DNA from: Owenia fusiformis
Lineage: Eukaryota > Annelida > Polychaeta > Sabellida > Oweniidae
Length of the DNA: 64,000 nucleotides
NCBI GenBank assembly: GCA_903813345.2
Contig: CAIIXF020000008.1
Location: forward strand, 22,366,822 to 22,430,821
Reading direction: 5' to 3'
Under the pieces are notes generated by a model. That model was not told the DNA's origin. It did not search any database and worked only from the letters and a program-made list of their open reading frames with translations. The translations under genes were made by a program, and so were the position numbers. This document shows positions 24,039 through 34,896 of this stretch, piece by piece (the stretch's first letter is position 1; each line of letters starts with the position of its first letter).

Positions 24039-24226
24039 TACAGTAACACCTGTCTGTTTCGAACACCACTAGGACCAGCCACGTGTTCAGATTAGCAGCT
24101 GTTCACATTTCAAGGTTTCTAAAGTCTGAGTCAGTGGGAGATAATATATTTGGAACACAGAAAAAAGTGTTCACATTGAGAGGTGTTTTAATTCGAGAGA
24201 TGTTCAGATATACAGGTTTCAGTGTA
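24039..24226. mobile_element. Tc1/mariner-like MITE
   Basis: Ends TACAGTAACACCTGTCTG and (reverse complement of the right end) TACACTGAAACCTGTATATC form imperfect terminal inverted repeats bounded by TA. Internal phrases such as GAACACCACTAGGACCAGCCA and GATTAGCAG(C/G)(T/A)GTTCACATTTC are typical of a widespread invertebrate MITE. A piece of the same family is at about 44660-44712. Confidence 0.6.
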
Positions 24227-24625
24227 GAAATATTCATTGTTTTATTCCGTAGATTTAGTGTACACATATCTTTGTTTTGTTATATGAGGGGTAGACTTAT
24301 CTAAGTGAAGCAGAATAGGTTTGCAAGTTTCAAAATTTTAGCAGCATAGTGGTTCTTTTTAAAATTATTTGATCAATTATTTTTGTATGACTTTCAAATT
24401 CATTTTGCAATCTCTCTATACAGAAAGGTGTCATTTTAACCATGTGTATCATGAATGAATAATGGTCCACTCCTCATATTTTCAATTGGAATGTGTATTA
24501 ATGTTCATATGTCTTTTAGTTTCAATTATGTAAATTGCTAAATGAATAACTCAAATGTAAAATATTTTATATTATTTCCTTTGGTTTCTGTAAGGTGCTT
24601 AAAGAGATTCATGTAATTATTAATA

Positions 24626-25052
24626 AGGCCATAAGAAGTCGATTCTTTGTTTTGTGTCCTGGCAAAATCCAAATCATGCAAGGGTACAAGGAAAACAAAC
24701 ACAAACTCAAGAAAAAACACAAACTTGTTTGCTGAGAAATGTATACATTTTATGGGCATAAAAAGGGATGACATACCAATTTGCAGTGATAACAAACCCA
24801 TATCTATACATTTTATACAATATATTTAAATATAGCTATTATTCAAGGGTAAAATAAGAAAATGCACAATGTATGTCAAAGTAATCAATAACACTGTCAA
24901 TTTTGACGCACATCAAATTATCTACCATTTCGTCTGATTCCGATTGAACGAAATGTGATGGAACTTTCAGACTCTTGTGTTTGTTTTTTCTGATTTACTC
25001 AAAATCGTGCAAGCAAGGGGACGCAAAACAAAGAATCTACTTCTTATGGCCT
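24626..25052. mobile_element. 427-bp foldback (MITE-like) element
   Basis: Inverted ends beginning AGGCCATAAGAAGT, then a variable base, then GATTCTTTGTTTTG, match over about 37 bp with few mismatches. There is no coding capacity, and no clear target duplication was identified. Confidence 0.6.
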
Positions 25053-26294
25053 AATGTAGAACTCGCTTCAAAAGTTTGATTGAATTTTTATTAAGAATCT
25101 GAATGAAATAAAAATTTATAATGAATTTCTAAGAATCTTTGAAATAAAAGTATGGTGAGGAATATAACAACTGAAAAATGAATAAAAAATGTATTTAGCA
25201 TAGTAGAAGTGTGAAATAAACTTAGTAAACTTCAACTGTAATGGTTCTGTTAATTGTTTTATTTGAACATTCGTCCAATGTTTATCCAATTTATTTTATA
25301 TTGTACTGAATTGATAAGACTATGCAGACTTAAAATCCTGTTAACATTTATGAGAAATGGGAGGTTGACTTTAAGAGATGGAGACATTGATTTGGTTAAG
25401 GTAGTGCAAGTACGTACATGTACTGTAGATTAAATAACCTGACTTATTAACTTTGGCTTGACTTAAAAATCATTCCACTAGATCCTCCATAAACAAAAAT
25501 AATATTTGTTACCTTTTCAATTTCAAATTGAACTAATGTTAATATACAAACGTTTGACTAATTGGAAAGTATGGAGAAATCAGTTGAATATGTAGTAAGA
25601 AGTAAAGTCTGAGATTCTGAATGCTGACATTATAACTCATTTGACCTATTTTAAGGGCTCTTCAACCACATTGTGACCAGTAATGTAAGATCGGGCAACC
25701 TTAAACTATAGATCCAACAATATGACCAGTTAATAAGTTTATGGGATTTTTGAAATGTTTAAATCCAAAGTTGCTTATTGATGGATGTTATGAAGTTGAT
25801 GTTGACATATGACTCCATTATTATTAGCATTTAGGGAGCCTACTCAGCCATACACAGAATTGTAAGATAAGGCGATAATGCACATAATTTTCTAAAAAAA
25901 TCTGTACTATGGGTACTTCTCTTTTAGACATTTAACATATGTGTTCTGGGTTATTTGTTCAGTTGTTAGATGGAAACTCTTTTTTGTTCATGTGATAAAT
26001 GTAAGGATAGCAATCTTGAATTCTGTTGGCTGTATCATGTTATTTATGAGTATGATTCCAGGAGGATTACTTATGAATCTACTTCAAATATAGTTGTTAA
26101 ATGCAGTTCATTTTAAGTGTTGTTCACCCTTTGCCTTGTTTAAGGTGTTTCTGCTTTTAACATTGTAGGCGTAGTTGTTGAATGGCAAATACCAAGCCCC
26201 TAAATGGTCAATTTGTAAAGTATGTTTAAAATGATGACATCATTTATGTTGAGGTTACTGAGGTATTTATAAAACTTATTTTATTTATTTTCAG

Positions 26295-27457
26295 GCATGA
26301 ATCCTTATGTTACGGATGATGGGAAAACAACGCTGTACCACTGTGACAAGTGCCCAGAGACATTTTTCGACTCTTTGAAAATGAACAGACATAGGAAAAA
26401 TGTTCATGGGTTGGTGAAATTAATATGTAACATGTGTGATGCAGCTTTATCAAACACACATTATCAATTATTTGCAAAGCATCTATATTACACACATTAC
26501 TTTGATGGTAAGGGATGCTTCGAGTGTAACATTTGTGGAAAGTTCCACAGCAATGAAGAAGCCCTTAAGAGACATCTGGTTATTCATGAAACGCGGACAT
26601 TTCACCAGTGTAAAATTTGTGGCCAGACATTTACAATGTTGGCTAATCTAAAAATCCATCAGGAACTTTATGGGGACAAACCACATGTTGCTAGAAAGCG
26701 TACCGATAACCTGAAGAAGTCACACCAGTGTGTTCATTGTGGATTGAAGTTTGCCCGTGATGCCCATGTGAAGCGTCACATTCTTACCCAGCATTCAAAT
26801 GCAGAAGTTGTCGAAGCAGTCAGACAGGAAGAAAGAAAGCGTATAAATGTACATAGAGACAAAAGAGCAGTTTTCTCTAAACGTCACTTTCCTGGTTATA
26901 TGCCAAAACCAGAGGGAGAGACCTCATCTCAAGGAAGAGCAAGAAGAAAGGCAAATAAGAAGATAAAAATGGCTGCTAAAGCTGCAATAGAAGAAGCACG
27001 AGAGGCTAATGCTCGTTCATTGGCATACAAGCAAAACTTATTGGAAAAACAACGAAAGAACAATCCTCCACCCTCTTCTGCCCATCAACCTCCTGCCCAG
27101 CCACCTCACCAACCTCAGTCTCTACCCTCTCCTTTGCCTACCCAGGTGCCTTTACAAAGACCAATGCCACCACCCATGCACCAGCTGCCTCATGATATGC
27201 CTCCAGTATCCATGCCTATCCCACCAGCGTCCATGCCTCCACCTACACATTCTCACTCCCATCCATATTCACATTCGCAACCAGGTGGTCTCCCACCACC
27301 AAATCCCATGCATAACCAGATATCAATTCCCATGCATTCTCAGAGACCTGGACCAGCACATGCCCACTCTCAAAGTTCTGGGATGCATGTCAATATGGAA
27401 CAATATTATGGAGGAGGTTCAGCTACCAGGGACATATTCAACTACTTCAAGTTATGA
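26295..27457 (+). CDS. Terminal exon 8: five-finger positions (type B), degenerate finger 4
   Basis: 386 codons after TTTATTTTCAG. The leader is MNPYVTDDGKTTLYHC, with Met where sisters have Leu. Finger 1 is CPETFFDSLKMNRH, finger 2 CNMCDAALSNTHYQLF (14-residue spacing), finger 3 CNICGKFHSNEEALKRH and finger 4 CKICGQTFTMLANLKIHQELY (Tyr for the last His). Finger 5 is the invariant LKFARDAHVKRH. The basic block RARRKANKK, a Pro-rich linker with SHSHPYSHSQPGG, and NMEQYYGGG / RDIFNYFKL follow. The in-frame Met is not taken as a start because the acceptor and phase match the other exons. Confidence 0.9.
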
Positions 27458-30400
27458 AAACTGTAGGCTTCATGTTGAAGCAAAATGATATTCATGTGCC
27501 ACAATAATTGATTTATCCATCCTTAAATTGAATGTCAAGAAATTATGTGATGCATTGGTAATATTTGTTTGGCAGTATTTAAGGAAGGATATTATTTACA
27601 AGGGAAAATCTTGCAGCTTAAATGTGGATGAGATAATTATTGAGATAAACCATAGATCTAAAATCACAAACTGATTTTGATTAAATTTATGTATTGTTAT
27701 TACGTATTGTATTGTTGTTAAGTGATTAGTAGGATTTTATGTCTCTCGCATCTTCCAAATTGTTTTTGAGAGTATTCAGTATTTACTAGAGAAAATATTG
27801 AAAAGTGTATCTCGAAGACATACTGCTATTGATGTTAAACAGTGGATCTTGAAGCAACGCTATAGTGCACAGTGTCATGAAAACAATTTTCAAAACCAAA
27901 AGTTGAATTGGTAATACGATTTTTAATGATAAAGGATAATTGTAATTTCACATTTATTTTATTGAACTTTATAACATTTTTATGTGTGATGTAACTAGTA
28001 ACTTGTGTAGCTTGTTATGTAGGCAAATGTCTGTTGTGGCTGTCTAATCGTTGGTTAGGTTATTATCAAATTGCTCTGCCCATTCCGATTGTTCAGTGAT
28101 ATACCATATTATAAAAGTAACAATGAAACAGTTTGCAGTCTGCGGTGGACCATTTGAAACCAGTTTGAAACCATTAACATTGTCAATGAGTATTCTGATT
28201 GATTATAAAGAATGGGGGAGTTTGAAATATATATGTGTTTATATATTATAATGTATGTGTGCATGCAAATTATATTTAACCATTAGGGTACAATATATTA
28301 GAACATATTTAATCTCTCATAGTTGTAGTCAGGGAAGGAAACTAAACATCCTGAACTTCCTCCGAATATAGAACTACACAAAGCATTAATATGCAAAATG
28401 TCATCTACCATTTGTTACAGATGCCAACCACCAAACATCAACCATCGAACACCAACCACTGAACACAACCACCATTCACAATAAGGTTTTAGACTAAAAC
28501 AATATATGTAACCACTTGTGGTTGTGACATGATTTTAACCTATGTTAGATGTATATTTGGGGGATGTTTCAATGATATGAATCTTGCATCAAGTCTCTGG
28601 ATCTCAACCTCACAGCCCTTTCTATTTCACCACATTGCAGAGGTGAAGGTTGTAGGAGGGTCACAAGAGCTTGATTCCAGATAACAAACAATTCTTAAAC
28701 AAAAGTAGGTGTATATTCTGTAGGTGTAGTTTTTACATATCATTACTTTGTCATCTGAGGAGTGGATGTTACATGAGGAGTAGATGATAAATTAAAGTTA
28801 AAAAGTGTCAAGATTTTCACTGATTAACCATATTATTGCTTTATTGAAATTTCTGATTCTGATGTCAAAAGGAAAGATGTCCACCCTTATGAAATTAGTA
28901 TTCATCTTTTAGTATTCACATTCAACAAGATTGAATGAATAACTTAAACTTTGAAATTATTAAACGTTCATTCAATCTTATTAATCTTACATGTAAAGTA
29001 TCAGTGGAACTAGTCCAATACTTCAAAAGTTTGATTGATTTAGAGCTTTTCAGAATGAAATTAGTGTGATTCAGCAATATAACTACTGAAAATGAATCAA
29101 TAGAAATTGAATATTAAACTTGAAAGTGTTTAATAAATGTAGTATTACTTCAATTATAATTGTTGTGTTCATTGTTTAAATGAATGGGCCAATTAATTTC
29201 AAGAAGTTTGCAAAAAGAACATAATATACAATAATTGACCATGATGAGCAATGCTTTTCACATGGTAAACCGGGCTGAATGGATTATTTGATTTATTATC
29301 TTTGACCTATACCTATAGGTTTACTACTGACACTTGCTCCAAATGGTCTACAAGTAAACTCCAATCATCTCTTTGTTTCTTTGATACAAATATATCCAAT
29401 CATCTCATTAGTGGTTTCCAAATGTTTGGATCAGTAAGCTGACTGTAGATGTTGCTGTGGATACAAAAGGGCCTCCAATTAATAAATGCAAAATGCAGCA
29501 TATAATCACTTTATGACATATCAGAATGATATCTTTAAAAAGCAAGTTACGTACAACAATGCCAATATATATTGAATTTTTACATTAATTTTACCTATTG
29601 ACATTGACCTTCCATGGCCTTTTTAACATAGTGACCTTGATTATTAAATAGTGACCTTGATCACAGCCTTTAATACAGATTTGCCATGTGTTGATTACTC
29701 TATGGCCTTGATATGATTTGATTACTCTATTACCTTAAAATGATTTAACTACTCTATGGCCTTTATATAATTTGATTACTCTATGACCTTGATATAATTT
29801 GATTACTGTGTGGCCTTGATATAATTTGATTACTCTATGACCTTGATATAATTTGATTACTCTATGACCTTGATATAATTTGATTACTGTGTGGCCTTGA
29901 TATAATTTGATTGCCATATGACCTTGATATAATTTGATTACTCTATGGTCTTTATAATTTTTGTTTTTACTTTATGACCTTGATATAATTTGATATTTTG
30001 TATGACCTTGATATAATTTCATTATTCTATGGCCTGGATATAATTTGATTACTCTTTGGCCTTGATATAATTTGATTACTCTATGGCCTTGGTATAATTT
30101 GATTTACTCTATGGTCTTTATAAAAAAAATTACTGTATGACCTTGATTTAATTTGATTACTCTATGGCCCTGATATAATTTGATTACTTTATGGCCTTTA
30201 TAAAAAAAATTTACTGTATGACCTTGATATAATTTGATTACTTTATGGCCTTGATATAATTTGGTTTCTCTTGGGCAGTGCCTGTTCCACAAAACCAAAT
30301 TTTGTAACCAAGACACTGATATATTACTTATACATGTTATAGTAAGACATGCTTTGATAAACATTTAAAATGTCAAATGTTGTATTAAATTGACAGTTAT

Positions 30401-31000
30401 ATAACGTACATCTTTCTCACAATAATGTGGCTTTATTTTTTTTATTTTTAAATTGTAATTATTATGTTGCCTTAATATTAATTGTTTGAGATTGTTTTTC
30501 AGTCAGAGATGTTCTTAAGCACATACAATTAATGCCGCTTTATACATACACGTATGTCTAACATTTGTCAATGTTTTTATTTTATTTTTTTTAATTCCAC
30601 CAATGCTAACACTTGTGGAAGAACAGTTAATTTCAATAGGAGGACGGAACAAATGATGATTTCAGTAGTGAAGAATATTTTGATATTTTGAAAATATTGA
30701 AAATTAAAGTGAAAGGCAACATAATCCACAAGTGTTGGCATTTAGACATAATCCCCAATGTTGTTTGTTTTTCCCATTCTTGTTGGTGTCCAAATATATA
30801 CAAATATACAATATGGAAATGAATGCTTTGTATAACAATTGCCATTTCTCTTTGAATTGTCATTTTAGCTGCCATTCTTGTAATCATATGAACAGTCTAG
30901 TTGTTTATTTGACTAAATATACATATACATATACATCATCACATCATCATCACTTCATATTTATGCAAAAAACATAAAACGGTTTTGTTTGTATTTTCAG
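27458..31000 (+). other. 3'UTR of exon 8 and intron before exon 9
   Basis: Noncoding and AT-rich. The flank carries TTTAACCATTAGGGTACAA (about 28276), shared with the flanks of exons 7 and 9, then the 27-bp minisatellite at about 29690-30265. A run of TATACA repeats lies just upstream of exon 9 (about 30916-30937), followed by the GTATTTTCAG acceptor. Confidence 0.5.
29690..30265. repeat. 27-bp minisatellite
   Basis: About 20 degenerate copies of a unit close to TATGACCTTGATATAATT plus TGATTACTC. Units vary mainly at GACC/GGCC and CTC/GTG. Because 27 is divisible by 3, the - strand stays open and reads VIKLYQGH(R/T) repeats; this is not taken as a gene. Confidence 0.85.
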
Positions 31001-32160
31001 GTTTGAATCCTTATGTTACGGATGATGGGAAAACAACGATGTATCATTGTGACAAGTGCCCAGAGACATTTTTTGACTCTTTAAAACTGAACAGACATAG
31101 GAAAAATGTTCATGGATTGCTCAAGTTGGTCTGTAACATGTGTGACGCATCTTTATCAAACACACACTATCAATTATATGCAAAGCATTTATATTACACA
31201 CATTACTTTGATGGTAAGGGTTGCTTTGAGTGTGACATATGTGGAAAGTTCCATAGCAATGAAGAAGCCCTGAAGCGGCATAAGGTAATCCATGAAACAC
31301 GGACATTTCACCAGTGTAAAATTTGTGGTCAGACATTTACGATGTTGGCCAATCTCAAAATTCATGAGGAGCTATATGGAAACAATCCACATGTTGCTAG
31401 AAAGCGTATGGATGACACAAAGAAAACCCACCAGTGCGTTCATTGTGGATTAAGGTTTGCCCGGGATGCCCATGTGAAACGGCATATTCTAACTCAGCAT
31501 TCAAATGCAGAAGTTGTCGAAGCAGTCAGACAGGAAGAAAGAAAGCGTATAAATGGACACAAAAATAAAAGACTTTTCACAAAACGTTACTTTCCTGGTT
31601 ATATGCCAAAACCAGAGGGAGAGACATCATCTCAAGGAAGAGCCAGAAGAAGGGCTAATAAAAAAATAAAACTTGCTTCTAAAGCTGCAATAGAAGAAGC
31701 ACGTGAGGCTAATGCTCGTTCATTGGCATACAAAAAAAGTCAGCTGGAAAAGCAACAAAAAAATAACCCACCTCCTGTCCAACAACCTCCTGCCCAACAA
31801 CCTCCTGTTCAACAACTTCAACAGCCTCAACACCCTCAGTCTCTACCTTCTCCTTTGCCTACTCAGGTTCCTTTACAAAGACCAATGCCACCACCCATGC
31901 ATCAACTGCCTCCAGAGATGGCCCAAGCATCAATGCCTCCACACACGCATTCTCATTCGCATCCTCATTCACATTCTCAACCTGGTGGTCTACCTCCCCC
32001 AAACCCCATGCATAACCAGATCTCAATTCCCATGCACTCTCAGAGACCAGGACCACCTCATGCCCACAGTTCATCTATGCCACAAATGCATGTCAATATG
32101 GAACAGTACTATGGAGGAGGTTCAGCACCTAGAGACATATTTAACTACTTCAAGTTATAA
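31001..32160 (+). CDS. Terminal exon 9: five-finger positions (type B), last of the array
   Basis: 385 codons after GTATTTTCAG, opening LNPYVTDDGKTTMYHC. Finger 1 is CPETFFDSLKLNRH, finger 2 CNMCDASLSNTHYQLY (14-residue spacing), finger 3 CDICGKFHSNEEALKRH, finger 4 CKICGQTFTMLANLKIHEELY (Tyr in place of the last His) and finger 5 LRFARDAHVKRH. RARRRANKK, a Pro/Gln linker (PPVQQPPAQQPP), a His/Ser stretch and NMEQYYGGG / RDIFNYFKL follow, with TAA as stop. A good donor (CAG|GTAAGC) lies 20 bases after the stop and could splice to an acceptor at 32713, so this exon may not be physically terminal. Confidence 0.9.
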
Positions 32161-32713
32161 CCATGCAATGTCAGAATCAGGTAAGCTTTTTATATTAAAC
32201 TAACATATTCTTTACAAGAAGCAAAATATTTCTCAGATATAATCAGAAAACATTAACACCAACATCATTACCATTATAAATGAAATTTCACTAACTTGCT
32301 AGCATTCACGAATTCAACTTTCGACTGACGCTTGATGATTTGATTGCTATTTTATGGCCAACTCATTTTGATATGAAAAGCACCTGCTGCGCATCTTTAT
32401 AACTGATAGCTATTAAGTCTAACCCAATCGCTGACCTACATGACTAACAGTGACAACTGGTCTGTTCATTATTTCCAACAAGCGGCTTTATGATTTTGTT
32501 GCAGTGGCACAAAAAGTCACATGAACACTGTTAGTTAACTAGTGGTTTGATCATTATTTAAACCTCAAAATGATGATTTTAATTCATGCAGATAAACAAT
32601 GATTATATGTGTAACCGTCAGTCGGCAGTTGATATCATGGAATGCTTGCTTAATTTGCCTGAGATTGTTATAGTACTGCAAACCTTAAAATCAAGTGCTA
32701 TTTTTATTTTCAG

Positions 32714-32760
32714 GGTTAGTTGATATATATTTACAATGGAAAATGAAGATGATGACTTAG
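32714..32760 (+). other. Possible short non-finger terminal exon or spliced 3'UTR exon
   Basis: The acceptor CTATTTTTATTTTCAG is followed by GG-TTA-GTT, the same phase and near-same first bases as exon 3 (GG-TTG-AAT). It reads LVDIYLQWKMKMMT and then TAG at 32758-32760. It could be an alternative short ending without fingers, a decayed array exon, or the 3'UTR exon joined to the donor after exon 9. There is no way to tell these apart without transcripts. Confidence 0.3.
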
Positions 32761-32985
32761 ACCCTATCTCTGTGGACATGTAGTGAAAGAGGAGATGCCT
32801 TGGAGGAACAGTCAACTTGAGAACTCATCAGTATGTGCCACAAGAACTGGTATATATGACAATAAGAACTAATGTAGAGAAGAACTAGTTGATAGTAGCA
32901 GTATTTCAAAGAAGACTATTCTTAAATTTAATTGTAAGAACCTTGGTAGGTATAGGATACATCTTTTTGTATGCTTATGTTTGGT

Positions 32986-33033
32986 TTTGGATACAGCGTT
33001 TATCCAGAGGGAGAGATAAACCCTGTATCCAAA
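32986..33033. repeat. Strong hairpin downstream of exon 9
   Basis: TTTGGATACAG-c-GTTTATC pairs with GATAAAC-c-CTGTATCCAAA: 18 paired bases with one internal mismatch and a loop of about 10 bases. It may be an RNA stem in the terminal 3'UTR or a small palindromic element. Confidence 0.6.
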
Positions 33034-34896
33034 CTCGACCAGTGCATAACCCTTATTATTATATGTACCATGAAAACAGTGTCATAGCAGAAATGGCATT
33101 TTTGTTGTTTTATTATAATCATATGAAAAGCAAGGGTTATACTATAAATGTTAAAGCCTTTAATAAGGAGAACTAAACTTAATTTATTTTTTATTTTCTT
33201 AATATTTTTGCATTTTATGTATGATATTATTTTTAGTAAAAAAACTGGCTTTAAACTGCTTTTAAGTGGTCTAAAATACTGTTCAATAGAAGGCTCTCTG
33301 GTGTAATTTGTGAATGTCTCTTGTGGAGATATATATTTGAGTGTTTTGCTCTGATATAATCTCTAATCTCTGTTGTCTTTAATTATTTAAATAGTCCAAG
33401 TGGATGTTAAGCATTTTCTAACAAAAACAACAACAACAAAACATTAATTATTATTTGTAACAATGAAATGACAATATAGAATAGTTCATTCTATGTGGGA
33501 ACAAATATACCACTTTTTGAATTATGAGTAGTTTTTATGTTTTAAATTAAGATTGGCCAACTGAGATCATGTGAATATGGCGATATTTTGTAAAAGATAA
33601 GTTCAAAGATAAGTTCAATATAAAACCATTGGCAGTTTATTTTTGATAATTCTGCTTAACAAGAATGATTAAGTTGTAAAATACAATTGTGATTGTATCT
33701 GTTTATTATAATGTATGTGTGCATTATATGTGGAAATTATATTTAACCAATAGGGTACAAAATATTAGTAAGTAGCATGTAGACCATATTTAACCATATA
33801 CGATAGTATGCAGTATACAGTTTATAGTACACAGTAATATATTTACACATTCTAATTATTTTGATAGCAGTTCTGAATAGAATTGTATTGTGTTAAGATT
33901 TTATTGGTTGTGCAAGCACCCTTGTTTTTTGCAGTGTACTATATACTGTTTCATAAAATATATAATATATAACTACAGTGTATTATTGTTTCTAGCATTC
34001 ATGTTCACAAGTCTTATATACCTGCCATTGATTATCGTAATATGTTTTACAATGTATGGAATTTGGTATGAACTGAATGCTGTAAACACAACAAACTCGT
34101 CCAAAATTCCCTCCAAATATACAGCTACATAAAGCATTGTAGATCTGTCATTTGGAGGTTGTATATTAAGTATAAAAAAGAAAAATATATGTGTTATATT
34201 CCAATGGTGTAGTTTAAATGCATATAAATGTTTTGTGTTAAATATGAGTGAATAGCCATTTCCCAAGAGTTGCATGGTAAATTATGAAATAAATGTTCTA
34301 TATTTATTAACTTGTTCAGGAAACGTTCAAAGTTGAGCAAAGTTCTTTAAGCCTGATTTATCAGCACTTGGGATGGAAATTGTCAACTTCTTATGTAATC
34401 ATTTAAAATGTATTGTGTTTACATTAAGTCATTATTGTCTTTTAGTTTCACAGTAAATTATTTAATGAGTAAAGTCTATGACAGTTATCGTTTTTCAAAG
34501 ACCGTTTGTATCTCCACTCTCTGTTTTACAAAACATTACACAGTATCAATTTCAGCATATTTAGTTAAGATTCAAAGAGGAAACTGATGTAGTTGATATA
34601 TATTTTCTTATATATGTATAATACACAGCATTTCCTGCTTTTTTAGGCAAGTGAACAGAGACATAATGTCTTAATACATAGATATGTTCATATGCCTGTT
34701 CTATCTAATAATGAAACATTGACATTGAAATTATAGAGGGGAGATAAGGGGTCTTTTAATACTAGTAATAAATGAAATGAACTTGTCTATAGATTATGAT
34801 AGTATGCTTGATTTTATTATCAATAAAAGAATGTAGTATGACACAAATTAAAATTGTTCTGTTAAAACGTTCTATTCACTCTCCCACCTTTCTTAA

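Larger units (their letters stand above)
23856..26294 (+). other. Intron between the LTR element and exon 8
   Basis: 2.4 kb of AT-rich noncoding DNA containing two MITE-like elements (24039-24226 and 24626-25052). Otherwise nothing is recognised up to the TTTATTTTCAG acceptor of exon 8. Confidence 0.45.
1..32160 (+). other. Tandem array of alternative 3'-terminal zinc-finger exons
   Basis: One partial and eight complete terminal coding exons lie head-to-tail on the + strand, at 1-327, 753-1738, 3960-5125, 7663-8564, 9419-10548, 14711-15843, 17362-18542, 26295-27457 and 31001-32160. All eight complete exons start directly behind a TTTCAG/TTGCAG-type acceptor and have a length of 2 modulo 3, so each completes a codon begun by one upstream base and each ends in its own stop. 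No ATG, promoter or shared exon precedes any of them. This is what is expected of mutually exclusive last exons of one gene whose common 5' part lies left of the window. Insect BTB-zinc-finger genes such as lola and mod(mdg4) are built this way; assigning this gene to that class is inference, because no BTB exon is in the window. Confidence 0.8.
32161..34892 (+). other. Downstream flank of the array
   Basis: AT-rich, with a possible donor after 32180 (CAG|GTAAGC) and an array-like acceptor TTTATTTTCAG ending at 32713. A strong hairpin is at 32986-33033. Further on are TTTAACCAATAGGGTACAA at about 33744 and CCCTCCAAATATACAGCTAC at about 34110, which resemble the flank of exon 8. A 95-codon open frame at 32889-33176 has no ATG start and no family resemblance and is not called. 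Confidence 0.5.

Noticed and set aside
26295-26310. Independent translation start at the ATG opening exon 8
   Set aside because: It is a Leu-to-Met change at a position conserved in the other exons, right behind a strong acceptor in the common phase; no upstream promoter or 5'UTR feature is visible.
29735-30364. Two - strand ORFs reading repeated IKLYQGH units, as a repeat protein
   Set aside because: They are translations of the 27-bp minisatellite, open only because the unit is divisible by three; the units are degenerate and there is no start context or flanking gene structure.
32889-33176. 95-codon + strand ORF with a hydrophobic start
   Set aside because: No ATG at the start of the frame and no family resemblance; its middle is the hairpin at 32986-33033 and it lies in probable 3'UTR.
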